From Oligoflexales bacterium (GTDB taxonomy: Bacteria; Bdellovibrionota_B; Oligoflexia; Oligoflexales; RGVZ01): 64,000 nt of DNA. Under the pieces are notes generated by a model. That model did not search any database and was not told the origin of the DNA. It was given only the letters and a program-made list of their open reading frames with translations. Position numbers and translations under genes: made by a program. The stretch is taken from NCBI GenBank assembly GCA_947479535.1, contig CANJZQ010000005.1, positions 34,680 to 98,679 of the forward strand, in the 5' to 3' direction. Positions within the stretch are counted from its first letter, which is position 1. Each line of letters opens with the position of its first letter. Shown one piece after another: positions 48,893 to 57,842 of the stretch.

Positions 48893-49315
48893 TTATGCTT
48901 GCGTCTGGACGTGACCTTTTTGCAGCTGAAGTTGCTGCCATAAATCCCTTTTGGCAGCGGGGTCTGCTTCCAATTTGGAGAGTTCTGCCCCTTTGACAAC
49001 AATGGCAGAATTCATGCCAACTCGTTTTGCCCATTGGCGGCTGGCTTCTTCCGATGGATCACCAAACGCCACCACCAAATCGCATGGGCCATCGACCGCA
49101 GACGACCCCAGGCTGGCATGGTCGTGAATTCGAACATCTTGGCGCTGATATCCGCATGCGGCCGCAATCCGTGTCATGAGTTCTATACAAGAATCAGAGA
49201 GTACGGCCTCGCCGTGGACCATCATCAGACGGCGGGAGTGCGTCCTTGAAGGATAGCGCTGTCCCCGGTCGTCAAGCCATTCAAGGTATTTTAGGTGTCT
49301 CGGGTCGGAAGTCAT
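48893..49315 (-). CDS. Hypothetical protein
   Basis: 140-aa ORF directly upstream of nfeD, same strand. Confidence 0.5.
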   Translation of the reverse strand: MTSDPRHLKYLEWLDDRGQRYPSRTHSRRLMMVHGEAVLSDSCIELMTRIAAACGYQRQDVRIHDHASLGSSAVDGPCDLVVAFGDPSEEASRQWAKRVGMNSAIVVKGAELSKLEADPAAKRDLWQQLQLQKGHVQTQA

Positions 49316-49341
49316 GAGCCCGGGTATACCATCGAGGACGG

Positions 49342-50868
49342 TCAGGAGGCAACGCGGGTTGGTGCCTTGCCGGTGGCTGCGAGGCGGCGATTTTTTAGCG
49401 CGACCGATGCCTCTTTGAGTGGTTGCGCCACGACTTCCACACGGGCACCAAGCATCGAAGCGCGCATCAGGGCCAGGCTGGCCTTGCCATGCTCTTTCAT
49501 TCCAGCCAAGGCGTTGGCCTGAATCAGAAGAGCCTGTTCGCTCCAGGGTTCAGCCGAGAAGGAGCGCAGCGCCATGACCTCAGCCTTTGGAGCATTATTG
49601 AGTTGAAGGTGCAGTTGCGCCATCAGACGAAAAACATAGCTCATATTTTGGCTTTTTTTGATGGCTTCCAGTGCGGTCAGTGCTGCCTGGGGTCGTCCAC
49701 TTTTCATTTCAGCAATCGCTGAGATCAGGTTGGCTTCGTCGGCCTCACCCGTCTTTGCCAGCTCGCCGGCGAGGGCGATGGCCTCTTCAAGTTTTTCCTG
49801 CATGAAATAAACCCGCGCAAGGATAACACTCGCATCGGTCTGTTCCGGGTGCCCGGCCTTTACATCGCGGAGTAGCAATTCAGCCCGGCGCAGGTCCTTG
49901 ATCCGCTCGCAGGTCGACACGATGGCCTCAAGGGCCTCGCGTGCATCGGGATAATAACGGCGCATTCGCTTGAAGTAATAAAGACCCTTGTCGGTGTTGC
50001 CCTTCTTGATCTGCGCATGACCCATCGCAATCAAGGCGGTGCGCATTCTTTGGTCCATGAGAAGGGCCTTGCGGAAATGAAGGATGGCCTCTTCCGCCCG
50101 CCCTTGGTCGAGCAACAGTTGACCAAGCTGCACCTGACGCTCGGGTTGCTTGCCGTTGACCTCGAGCTCGGCGGCCATCAGCGCCGCTGCCTCACCAGTT
50201 CTGCCCTGCATCAGGCGCAATTCTGCCAGCAGTGCATTAGCCCGGTAGTAGGCCGGATGTTCTGCCAGGATGCTTTCCAGTCTCTTTTCGGCCGAATTGA
50301 TCTGGCCAGTTTTACTCAATGCAAATGCATTAAGGAATCTGACGTGGAGGTTGTTTTCGTCAAGTCGATTGGCCTCGTCGAGTTCAAGCAAGGCAGCTGG
50401 ATACTTCTGTTCAAGGAGGAGCTTCTCCGCCGTTCGAATCTTGTGCAACAAGAGTTCCGGGGCCGAAAAAGAGTTCAGAAGTTTAACGACCTTTTTTTCC
50501 AGTTCATCCGGCTTAAAAGGCTTGAGCAGGTAATCATTTGCACCAAGGTCAACCGCCTTGACGATGTCATTGCGCGACGCCTCCCCTGTAACGACCAGAA
50601 TTGGAATGTCTGCCCCAAGATTCCGGTGACGGACGCTGTCGAGAACAGCAAATCCATTTGTTTCACCCAGGGCGAGGTCGCAAATCAGAAGATCCGGGTG
50701 GACTGAATTGATGGCCTTGATGGCATCACCGGCATTGGAGGTTTCAAGAATTTCCTTGAAATCCATTTTTTGAAGGACACGACGGATCGCTTTGCGGATC
50801 TGAACCTGATCATCGATAATCAAGATCGTGGTTTCGCGGGGGTCAAAGTCGTATTTTCCGTCAGCCAT
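49342..50868 (-). CDS. Response regulator receiver domain fused to TPR repeats
   Basis: TILIIDDQVQIRKAIRRVL, LICDLALGETNGF, ILVVTGEASRND, DYLLKPF; multiple TPRs. Confidence 0.9.
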   Translation of the reverse strand: MADGKYDFDPRETTILIIDDQVQIRKAIRRVLQKMDFKEILETSNAGDAIKAINSVHPDLLICDLALGETNGFAVLDSVRHRNLGADIPILVVTGEASRNDIVKAVDLGANDYLLKPFKPDELEKKVVKLLNSFSAPELLLHKIRTAEKLLLEQKYPAALLELDEANRLDENNLHVRFLNAFALSKTGQINSAEKRLESILAEHPAYYRANALLAELRLMQGRTGEAAALMAAELEVNGKQPERQVQLGQLLLDQGRAEEAILHFRKALLMDQRMRTALIAMGHAQIKKGNTDKGLYYFKRMRRYYPDAREALEAIVSTCERIKDLRRAELLLRDVKAGHPEQTDASVILARVYFMQEKLEEAIALAGELAKTGEADEANLISAIAEMKSGRPQAALTALEAIKKSQNMSYVFRLMAQLHLQLNNAPKAEVMALRSFSAEPWSEQALLIQANALAGMKEHGKASLALMRASMLGARVEVVAQPLKEASVALKNRRLAATGKAPTRVAS

Positions 50869-50896
50869 GGCTCCCCCCTTCCCTATTCCGGCACTG

Positions 50897-51601
50897 TTAG
50901 CCGTTGGCCACCTTGATAAGGGCGCGTGCGCCCTGGTCCGCCGGTGCGGCAGCTTGGGACTGCCGCCAAAGTTGTCTGGCCTCTTCGGGTTGACCAGCCT
51001 TGTGCTTTGCAATTCCCGCCCATAACAGGGCCTGGGAATGTCCCGGTGTCACCTTGAGGATTTCGGCAAACTCCTGAAAGGCTTTATCTGTCTGACCACC
51101 CCGCAAATACAACCGCCCTAAATCCAAGCGAACATCGGGCATTTTTGGGTAAATCGAAAGTGCCTTGCGGTACTCGTTTATGGCGTCCTGGGACATGGAG
51201 GACTGTTCATAAGAGCGCGCCGCTGTGACGTGGTGGTTGGCGATTCGACCCAACACCAGATCAGGAACCTTTTGTCCTGGCCTTACCTGAGCAAACGCCT
51301 GCTCAAAAATCGCCCGAGCCTCTTCGTATTGGCCGAGGTCACACAACAGGACAGACAAGTTTAACGCGGCTTCGGTAAAGGCACTGTTTACCTTCAGCGA
51401 CTTTTTAAATTCACGGATGGCTTCAGGAAATCGAGACTGCTTGTGGTGGGTCACGCCGAGCAAATTATGAATGTTTGCCAACGAGCCCTGAGTCGCAAGT
51501 GTTGATTTGAGCAGCTTTTCCGCAGCATCGTAGCGACCCACGTTGAGGTACAGCGCGACCTTTTTATGAACTGCGGCTAGTTCTGCCCGAATTCCACTCA
51601 T
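50897..51601 (-). CDS. TPR-repeat protein
   Basis: Tandem TPRs (NIHNLLGVTHHKQSRFPEAIREFKKSLKVNSAFTEAALNLSVLL). Confidence 0.85.
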   Translation of the reverse strand: MSGIRAELAAVHKKVALYLNVGRYDAAEKLLKSTLATQGSLANIHNLLGVTHHKQSRFPEAIREFKKSLKVNSAFTEAALNLSVLLCDLGQYEEARAIFEQAFAQVRPGQKVPDLVLGRIANHHVTAARSYEQSSMSQDAINEYRKALSIYPKMPDVRLDLGRLYLRGGQTDKAFQEFAEILKVTPGHSQALLWAGIAKHKAGQPEEARQLWRQSQAAAPADQGARALIKVANG

Positions 51602-51620
51602 GAATACCTGGCCTTCCCGA

Positions 51621-53213
51621 TCAAGCGACTGAGGTTGCCTCAAAACGTCTTGTTACCAGAACTTTGATCTGGCCCGGGAAGGCAACATCGGTCTCGATAC
51701 GTTTGGCGATTTCAGTCGAAAGGCTCTGCAAGTCAGAGTCTTTGACCCGCTTGTGACTCACTTCGACATGAACTTCCCTGCCACCATTCATGATCGCCGA
51801 TTTGGTGACGCCGGGGAAGCTTCGGATGACTTCATCGATCGCATTGAGTCGGATTTGGTAGCCTTCTTCCAGGTTGACACGAGCACCCGGCCGCGCTCCG
51901 GAAAGGGTGTCAGCCGTTTTCAACACAAAAGCCATCGGTGTTTCGATGATCAGGTCGTTGTGATGGGACATCACAGTGTCGCAGATCATCCGGCGCTCAC
52001 CGAAACGATCCGCATAATCGCCGCTGATAACGGCATGGCTGCCCTCAATTCGATAGTCGAGCGCCTTGCCGATGTCGTGCAAAATTCCGCAACGTTTCGC
52101 ATCAGACGGATCCACGCCCAATTCGGCAGCCACAACGCCGGCCAGGACAGCCACTTCAAATGAGTGAAGGTACTGGTTTTGCCGGTAACTCGTTCGCCAG
52201 TTCAAGTAGCCAATCAGTTTTTGTATTTCAGGGTGGATGCTATCGAGGCGCAAGGCAACAACGGCCTGACGACCAAGCTTAATGGCTTGCTGTTCGATGA
52301 TTTCGCGCTGGCGTAAATAGGCTTCCCGACTTTTGCCCCACGACCCGCGACCCTTGGAAAGAAGTTCCTGCAGTGCAAGCCGGGCTGACTCGCGGTCCAC
52401 TCCTGCGCCACCCGAGAGTCGCAGCACGGGCATGAAGTCAGGATTTTCCGGGCGCGACAATTCGATGTCGATGGCGGCAAGTTGCTTCATGTCCAACATT
52501 AATTGCGGATCGGCATCAATTTCATCGGCAAGGCGTGGGCTTTCAATCTCGACATGATTCAACGTTTTCGGCCAAGGAAATTCCGGCGCATAGCGCGACA
52601 TGGCGCGACCGATGATCCTCTGTCCAGATCGCCGCGCAGAGGACGACAGGTCATCGCTGACAATCCGCAGAACCTTCTGGCACTCAAGTTGGCGCCCCTC
52701 GATGATCGAACGCTTGATCGCATTCTTGAGCTCGTTTGAATCGGTCCGTGACATATCCTCAAGCAGCTTTTTGAGAGAGGTATTTGTCTTTTCCAGTTGG
52801 CCCTCAAGATTGAGATGGATTTCGCGCAGGGTCCCGACCTTTTTGTTCGCTACTTCGAGGTTTCTCTCAAGTTTTTCGAATTGCCCATCATCAGCGTCAA
52901 AAGACTTCTCGCGGGATTCGAAATCAGCTTCGGCATTTTTCAAGTCCTCGATTCGTTCCGTGATGGATTCATCGAGGTCTTCGCGGAGGATTTGAATGTT
53001 CGCCTCAGCACGCTTCAGAAGGTCCTCACAGACGGTTTCAGCTTGGATGCGTGCGTCTTTGAGGACTTCTGCTTTCTGGTTGCGGTTGCCAGAAGCAAGT
53101 CTGCCAGGCAGTAAAAAAAGTCCAATGCGGAAGATGATATAGCCAAGCAGTGCGCTAACTGCGAGTGTGAGCAACGTTTGATTTAGATCGGTTGGAATAA
53201 AAGCTGGGTTCAT
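51621..53213 (-). CDS. Ribonuclease Y-like HD-domain protein
   Basis: N-terminal TM + coiled coil; NWRTSYRQNQYLHSFEVAVLAGVVAAELGVDPSDAKRCGILHDIGKALDYRIEGSHAVISGDYA. Confidence 0.88.
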   Translation of the reverse strand: MNPAFIPTDLNQTLLTLAVSALLGYIIFRIGLFLLPGRLASGNRNQKAEVLKDARIQAETVCEDLLKRAEANIQILREDLDESITERIEDLKNAEADFESREKSFDADDGQFEKLERNLEVANKKVGTLREIHLNLEGQLEKTNTSLKKLLEDMSRTDSNELKNAIKRSIIEGRQLECQKVLRIVSDDLSSSARRSGQRIIGRAMSRYAPEFPWPKTLNHVEIESPRLADEIDADPQLMLDMKQLAAIDIELSRPENPDFMPVLRLSGGAGVDRESARLALQELLSKGRGSWGKSREAYLRQREIIEQQAIKLGRQAVVALRLDSIHPEIQKLIGYLNWRTSYRQNQYLHSFEVAVLAGVVAAELGVDPSDAKRCGILHDIGKALDYRIEGSHAVISGDYADRFGERRMICDTVMSHHNDLIIETPMAFVLKTADTLSGARPGARVNLEEGYQIRLNAIDEVIRSFPGVTKSAIMNGGREVHVEVSHKRVKDSDLQSLSTEIAKRIETDVAFPGQIKVLVTRRFEATSVA

Positions 53214-53359
53214 CGTGTTGTCCTTGATTCCTGACTTCAGGCCACAGGGGGGTGCAAATGCACCTCTTATATAATTCGTAACCCGGAACGGGCTTCTTTA
53301 CCATTAAATGAACAAACCGTATTTTTTGGAGCTGGCACCAAGTAGGATGGGAGATAAAG

Positions 53360-54151
53360 TTGCAAACAACCGTATTCATTGAAGAAACTCTTGATCTGTG
53401 CGCGCTCGAACTGATCTCCCGATTCCGTTCAGGGCTGGAGATCCGTTCCAAGGCCGATGCCAGCTTGGTGACCGAGGCAGATCTGGCGAGTGAAAAGGTG
53501 GCGCTCGGGCGGATCAAGCAGGCATTCCCTGACGACATCATTCTGTCAGAGGAGTCCCACACAAGCGTCGCTCGGCGTCCTGAGGGGGTCCATGTCTGGA
53601 TTGTGGATCCTTTGGACGGAACCACCAACTTTGCCAACGGCTATCCCTATTTTTGCGTTTCCATAGCGCGTGGTGTCTTTCGTGCCGATGGCTCGATCCA
53701 CGTGATTGCGGGGGGGATCATCGACCCGGTCCGCAACAAAAAATATACGGCAGAGTTTGGTTGTGGTGCGTTTGCCAACGGTGTTCGCCTCCACGTCAGG
53801 CCAGACAGGGCTTTGGCAAAAACGTTTTTGGTGACCGGATTTTATTTTACGGCGCCGGAGAAACTCTTGCCAGAAGTGGAACGTTTTACCCGTTTGGCCC
53901 GGGTTTGCCCGGCGATCAGGCGGGACGGGGCCGCAGCACTGGACTTGGCTTTGGTGGCGGAAGGAATATTTGATGCATTCTGGGAAAATGGCCTTCAGGT
54001 TTGGGATGTTGCAGCAGGTTCCCTGCTCGTAAGCGAGGCCAATGGCTCGGTCCAAAATTATTCTGGGAGTCCCGAATCCTATAACCTCGAGGCAACTGGT
54101 ATTGTGGCTGGAAACCCGGCAACTGTTGCCGCCATTGCAGCGCTTCTGTGA
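53360..54151 (+). CDS. suhB: Inositol monophosphatase family protein
   Basis: WIVDPLDGTTNFANGYPYFCVSIA and WDVAAGSLLVSEANG; TTG start. Confidence 0.9.
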   Translation: MQTTVFIEETLDLCALELISRFRSGLEIRSKADASLVTEADLASEKVALGRIKQAFPDDIILSEESHTSVARRPEGVHVWIVDPLDGTTNFANGYPYFCVSIARGVFRADGSIHVIAGGIIDPVRNKKYTAEFGCGAFANGVRLHVRPDRALAKTFLVTGFYFTAPEKLLPEVERFTRLARVCPAIRRDGAAALDLALVAEGIFDAFWENGLQVWDVAAGSLLVSEANGSVQNYSGSPESYNLEATGIVAGNPATVAAIAALL

Positions 54152-54203
54152 GCCATGAAATAATTGCGGAGTCGCCACTCAAGGCAACCGGAGACAGATT
54201 GAA

Positions 54204-55010
54204 ATGAAAAAATACGCCCCTTCCGCAATTGCCGCCTTCATTTTGATTGCGACCATTGCTGCGCCGATGCCGGCAGAGGCGAAACCTTGGTTAGCCAGCG
54301 CAGACGGTGTGGAGGTCGATTGGGCCAGTTTAACGGCACGTTTTGAAGGCATTGCAACTTCAGGACTTGCCGACCGCGAGGGGCTCAAGGGTCTTGAGCG
54401 TACGGCTTGGCGCAATGGATACGAGAAGGCCGGACCAGCTCTGGACCGTATTCTGCACGATCAGTTTGTGGCCCTCGGAATGCAAGACCATTGGCAGAAA
54501 AGTAGCGATGAAACGTTGGCCAAAGCCCGCGACCAGGTCAAAAAATCAGTTAAGTCGTTAAGCGCGACATTTTTTGCTTCGGGTGCAATTGAAGTCTCGA
54601 TGGAAGCCGCCCTTCAAGCGGGTTTTGCCAACGCCCTTCGCAGGGCCGGTGCCGGCAGCCGAAACCCCGAGCAAACATCGAGGGATTCCGGTGGCGGTCT
54701 CATTTTGAGGCTCCCCGCCAATGCGGGGCCATCGGTGGCATTTTGGATCGTCGACCCGTCTGGGAAAGTGCTGTTTGACCCGGGACGCGTGTCTGGGGCG
54801 GTCTTGGCCCAAGGGTCGATGGGGCGATGGTTCCGTGGCAGCAATGACGATGAACTATCTAGAATTGCAGGAAAAAAATCAGAAACCTTGATGGTCTCAG
54901 AAGTGCGAAACGGGAACCGTCTTGTTGTTGATCCCAGCCGATTCGGACGGCTTCGCGAGGAAACCCTGCGGGCCCTTTCCGATGGCAAGGTGGCTTTGGT
55001 CGGGCCATGA
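54204..55010 (+). CDS. Hypothetical exported protein
   Basis: Signal peptide MKKYAPSAIAAFILIATIAAPMPAEA. Confidence 0.75.
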   Translation: MKKYAPSAIAAFILIATIAAPMPAEAKPWLASADGVEVDWASLTARFEGIATSGLADREGLKGLERTAWRNGYEKAGPALDRILHDQFVALGMQDHWQKSSDETLAKARDQVKKSVKSLSATFFASGAIEVSMEAALQAGFANALRRAGAGSRNPEQTSRDSGGGLILRLPANAGPSVAFWIVDPSGKVLFDPGRVSGAVLAQGSMGRWFRGSNDDELSRIAGKKSETLMVSEVRNGNRLVVDPSRFGRLREETLRALSDGKVALVGP

Positions 55011-55062
55011 TCTTCTGAAAAATAGATCGCTTTTTCATTTGCACACGGCCTGAACGCGTGTT

Positions 55063-55107
55063 AAATCCCTCCGTCCTTCAGAAAAGAAGTGGTAGGGGTT
55101 TTTTTTT
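55063..55107 (+). promoter_or_regulatory. Terminator-like hairpin + T9 tract abutting the rpmI start (candidate attenuator/leader)
   Basis: AAATCCCT...AGGGGTTT stem with inner CTTC/GAAG, then TTTTTTTTT immediately before ATG; the AGGGG Shine-Dalgarno is in the 3' arm. Confidence 0.5.
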
Positions 55108-55305
55108 ATGCCCAAAATGAAAACGAAAAAATCAGCTGCGAAGCGTTTCAAAGTTCTTTCGTCGGGAAAGATCAAGCGCAGCAAGTGCAACAAGCGTCAC
55201 ATCCTGACCAAAAAGGATCGTGCTCGCAAAAACAAACTTAAGAAGTCCGGGTTCGTTCATCCGTCTGATGTCGGTTTGGTGACTCGTTGTTTGCCAAACG
55301 GCTAA
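55108..55305 (+). CDS. rpmI: 50S ribosomal protein L35
   Basis: MPKMKTKKSAAKRFKVLSSGKIKRSKCNKRHILTKK. Confidence 0.97.
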   Translation: MPKMKTKKSAAKRFKVLSSGKIKRSKCNKRHILTKKDRARKNKLKKSGFVHPSDVGLVTRCLPNG

Positions 55306-55336
55306 AGATTTAGTGATTTAAAGCAGGTGTTTTGTC

Positions 55337-55705
55337 ATGGCTCGTGCAAAAAGAGGTTTTAAAGCCCGCCGTCGTCGCAAGAAGTTGCTTGCTCTGGCAA
55401 CCGGCTTTCGTGGAACGCGGAAGAATTGCTACGGCACCGCAGTTCATGTGGTGCGTCGCGCACTCAAGTTCAGCTACAGGGATCGTCGCGTTAAGAAGCG
55501 TGAATTCCGTAGCCTTTGGATCATCCGGATCAATGCCGCAGCCCGCGCTGCTGGAATGAAGTACTCGGAACTGATGCACGGCCTTCGTTTGAAGGGTATC
55601 GAGCTTGATCGCAGCGTGCTTGCGGATATGGCACTCCTTGATGAGCCAGCGTTTGCTGCCCTCGTTAAGGAAGCAAAGTCGGCTCTGCCGGCTGCCGCCC
55701 ACTAG
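55337..55705 (+). CDS. rplT: 50S ribosomal protein L20
   Basis: [35 protein letters not shown]...[11 protein letters not shown]. Confidence 0.97.
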   Translation: MARAKRGFKARRRRKKLLALATGFRGTRKNCYGTAVHVVRRALKFSYRDRRVKKREFRSLWIIRINAAARAAGMKYSELMHGLRLKGIELDRSVLADMALLDEPAFAALVKEAKSALPAAAH

Positions 55706-55725
55706 AAGTTTTCGATTTGTCTAGA

Positions 55726-55760
55726 AGGCCCGCTCCTTATGATGAAGGTGCGGGCTTTTT
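55726..55760 (+). terminator. Rho-independent terminator after rplT
   Basis: GCCCGC-TCCTTATGATGAAGGT-GCGGGCTTTTT. Confidence 0.85.
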
Positions 55761-55765
55761 CGCAT

Positions 55766-55848
55766 GGGGACGTGGTGGAATGGTAGACACGCTGGTCTTA
55801 GAAGCCAGTGCCTTTGGCGTGAGAGTTCAAGTCTCTCCGTCCCCACCA
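55766..55848 (+). tRNA. tRNA-Leu (anticodon TAG), CCA encoded
   Basis: GGGGACGTGGTGGAATGGTAGACACGCTGGTCTTAGAAGCCAGTG...GTTCAAGTC...CGTCCCCACCA. Confidence 0.93.
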
Positions 55849-56594
55849 CTTTCAACCCGGGTTCGCACAGAAATCCGGACTTGGCACGCGCCTACCGTAA
55901 TCACATCCTGACTCGTGACGGGCTGAAGGCTACTGATTTTTTTTCCGTTGATGAACGATCCGTTCATAGAGCCCTGGTCTTCAATAAATATATCGCCGGT
56001 ATCATTCACTTTCACCAGCAGGTGTTTGCGGGAAATCTCCGGGTCTGCTTCGAAGCGGCCAAAGTGAGATGCCCTGCCAATAAAAAAATGCTTCTGCCGA
56101 AGGGGGATTTCTTCGCTGCGCCCATCACCATATTTGACCAAAAGAACGACATAATGGCTTTGCGTCTGCCGAAGTTCGGATTCAATCAGGCTATCCACCA
56201 GGCTAGACTTGGACTCATCCAAATTGTTCGCCGTCGTTTTATACTGTGTTGAGATGTGTCTGGTGCGCCTCTCGTCTTCCAACGCAAATTTCATGATCGT
56301 TTTGCCAATCCTGATCTGGTCGCCACTCTGGAGTTTGGACTTCACAATCCGGTTTTCGTTCACGAACGTACCGTTGGTGCTGTTCATGTCGAATATATGA
56401 TACGTGCCACCGATATTTTGAATCTGGCAGTGGGTTGATGAAACTTCAGTGTCGTTGATGATGACGTCGCCTTTTTCGCGGCCAAAGATGGTCGCGTCCC
56501 TGCGAATTTTTATAGGTTCGGGAGACAAGCCATCTCGCGTCACATACAGGACCGCGCGGCTGTCATTGCCCGTTTTTATCTTTTCGCTGCTCAT
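55827..56594 (-). CDS. Tandem FHA-domain protein
   Basis: Two FHA cores: FGREKGDVIINDTEVSSTHCQI...NSTNGTFVN and IGRASHFGRFEADPEISRKHLLV...GSMNGSFING. Confidence 0.93.
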   Translation of the reverse strand: MSSEKIKTGNDSRAVLYVTRDGLSPEPIKIRRDATIFGREKGDVIINDTEVSSTHCQIQNIGGTYHIFDMNSTNGTFVNENRIVKSKLQSGDQIRIGKTIMKFALEDERRTRHISTQYKTTANNLDESKSSLVDSLIESELRQTQSHYVVLLVKYGDGRSEEIPLRQKHFFIGRASHFGRFEADPEISRKHLLVKVNDTGDIFIEDQGSMNGSFINGKKISSLQPVTSQDVITVGACQVRISVRTRVESGGDGET

Positions 56595-56743
56595 GTTCCA
56601 TCATTCCTGAAGTTAGGCTTGGATTTTTTCGGCATGATCCAGTTATTATTTGAGGTGCCGCGGTCTGGAAAAACCATCACCGTGCCCTGTTTTTCCGGTT
56701 CTTTCAGTGCCTTGTGGGCAGGATAAGTAGAGGGGGTCTCAAG

Positions 56744-57025
56744 ATGAGCGAAGTAAAATCAGGCCTTTCCAGCAAGGAAGTCGAGTTCGCAGAACTGGTT
56801 CTAGGGTTTTCCTCGGCGGCGCTTCATTATCTGGGCCAAGGGCCGGGTGGCGACGTAAAATCAAAATCAAAGGAAACCAACATGGCTCTTGCGGGTCAAA
56901 ATATCGACATCATCCGCATGCTGAAGGCAAAAACCACAGGAAATCTTTCTACTGAAGAAAGTAAATTGATTGATGCAGTGCTGACAGACCTGATGATGAA
57001 GTTTCACCAGCTCAAGGGCGAATGA
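56744..57025 (+). CDS. DUF1844-like small protein
   Basis: FAELVLGFSSAALHYLGQ...NMALAGQNIDIIRMLKAKTTGNLSTEESKLIDAVLTDLMMKF resembles DUF1844. Confidence 0.75.
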   Translation: MSEVKSGLSSKEVEFAELVLGFSSAALHYLGQGPGGDVKSKSKETNMALAGQNIDIIRMLKAKTTGNLSTEESKLIDAVLTDLMMKFHQLKGE

Positions 57026-57826
57026 CTAATTGGTCTTAGAATCCCGTTGGATGGTCAATTTTGTTGCTGTTGGCAGTGTCGTTGAGCCTTTGGCTAAGGC
57101 CAGGATCTTAAAGATTGCATAGGGTCCTTTTGATGACTGGAGTTCCAGCAGGCTCACTCCAGAACGTTTTTTGTCGAGAAGTGCCAATTGGGATTCTGAG
57201 CCCCGGATGGCAAGTGCCTGAATTCTCTCCTTCCCAAAAACCGACGATGGTCCCCCAACAATCACATAAGACCCTTTGCGCCCAAGAATGATGCCGTCGT
57301 AACCAAAGGATTGATAAATCCACGTGAGGATTGATTCAGCCGTCTTGTCGCCACTGTATGGTTTTACAACGCCGACCTTGCGAAGCTCCCGACCATCATT
57401 TGTATAGATCGAAGCCGATTCTCCCCGAATTCCGGCAATGATGACATTCGCGTTCGATCTTGATGGGGTGGGTACCTTCTGTGCTTTTGACTTCCCACCC
57501 TTTGGCTCTCGATTGAGCTTTAAAGAGAGCTCCGCGCTGGGCCCATCAATGAGAAAAAATGGCGAAATTTTACCGATTTCAGAACCATCGGTTATTAAGT
57601 TTACCTCGTTCTTGTCATCGATGGATGACTCTAGCAGCAGCAACCGCTGCGGCACCGCCTGAGGAGGGAGGGGCGCATTCCTAACTTCGATGATCCAAGA
57701 ATCGATGTCTGGCGCAGGTTCTAAGGTTCTTGCGCTTAGGGTAGACGAGATCAATCCTGACAACACCAGGACGCAGAATTTTACTGCGTGGATCGTAGCG
57801 GATATGAACCTTTTTTTAGCCTTCAT
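57026..57826 (-). CDS. Hypothetical exported protein
   Basis: Signal-like MKAKKRFISATIHAVKFCVLVLSGLISSTLSA. Confidence 0.7.
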   Translation of the reverse strand: MKAKKRFISATIHAVKFCVLVLSGLISSTLSARTLEPAPDIDSWIIEVRNAPLPPQAVPQRLLLLESSIDDKNEVNLITDGSEIGKISPFFLIDGPSAELSLKLNREPKGGKSKAQKVPTPSRSNANVIIAGIRGESASIYTNDGRELRKVGVVKPYSGDKTAESILTWIYQSFGYDGIILGRKGSYVIVGGPSSVFGKERIQALAIRGSESQLALLDKKRSGVSLLELQSSKGPYAIFKILALAKGSTTLPTATKLTIQRDSKTN

Positions 57827-57842
57827 CTGAGCCGTTCCTCGC

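Noticed and set aside
53155-53637. 160-aa minus-strand ORF upstream of the RNase Y-like gene
   Set aside because: Mostly antisense to the SuhB-like CDS; no RBS or motif support.
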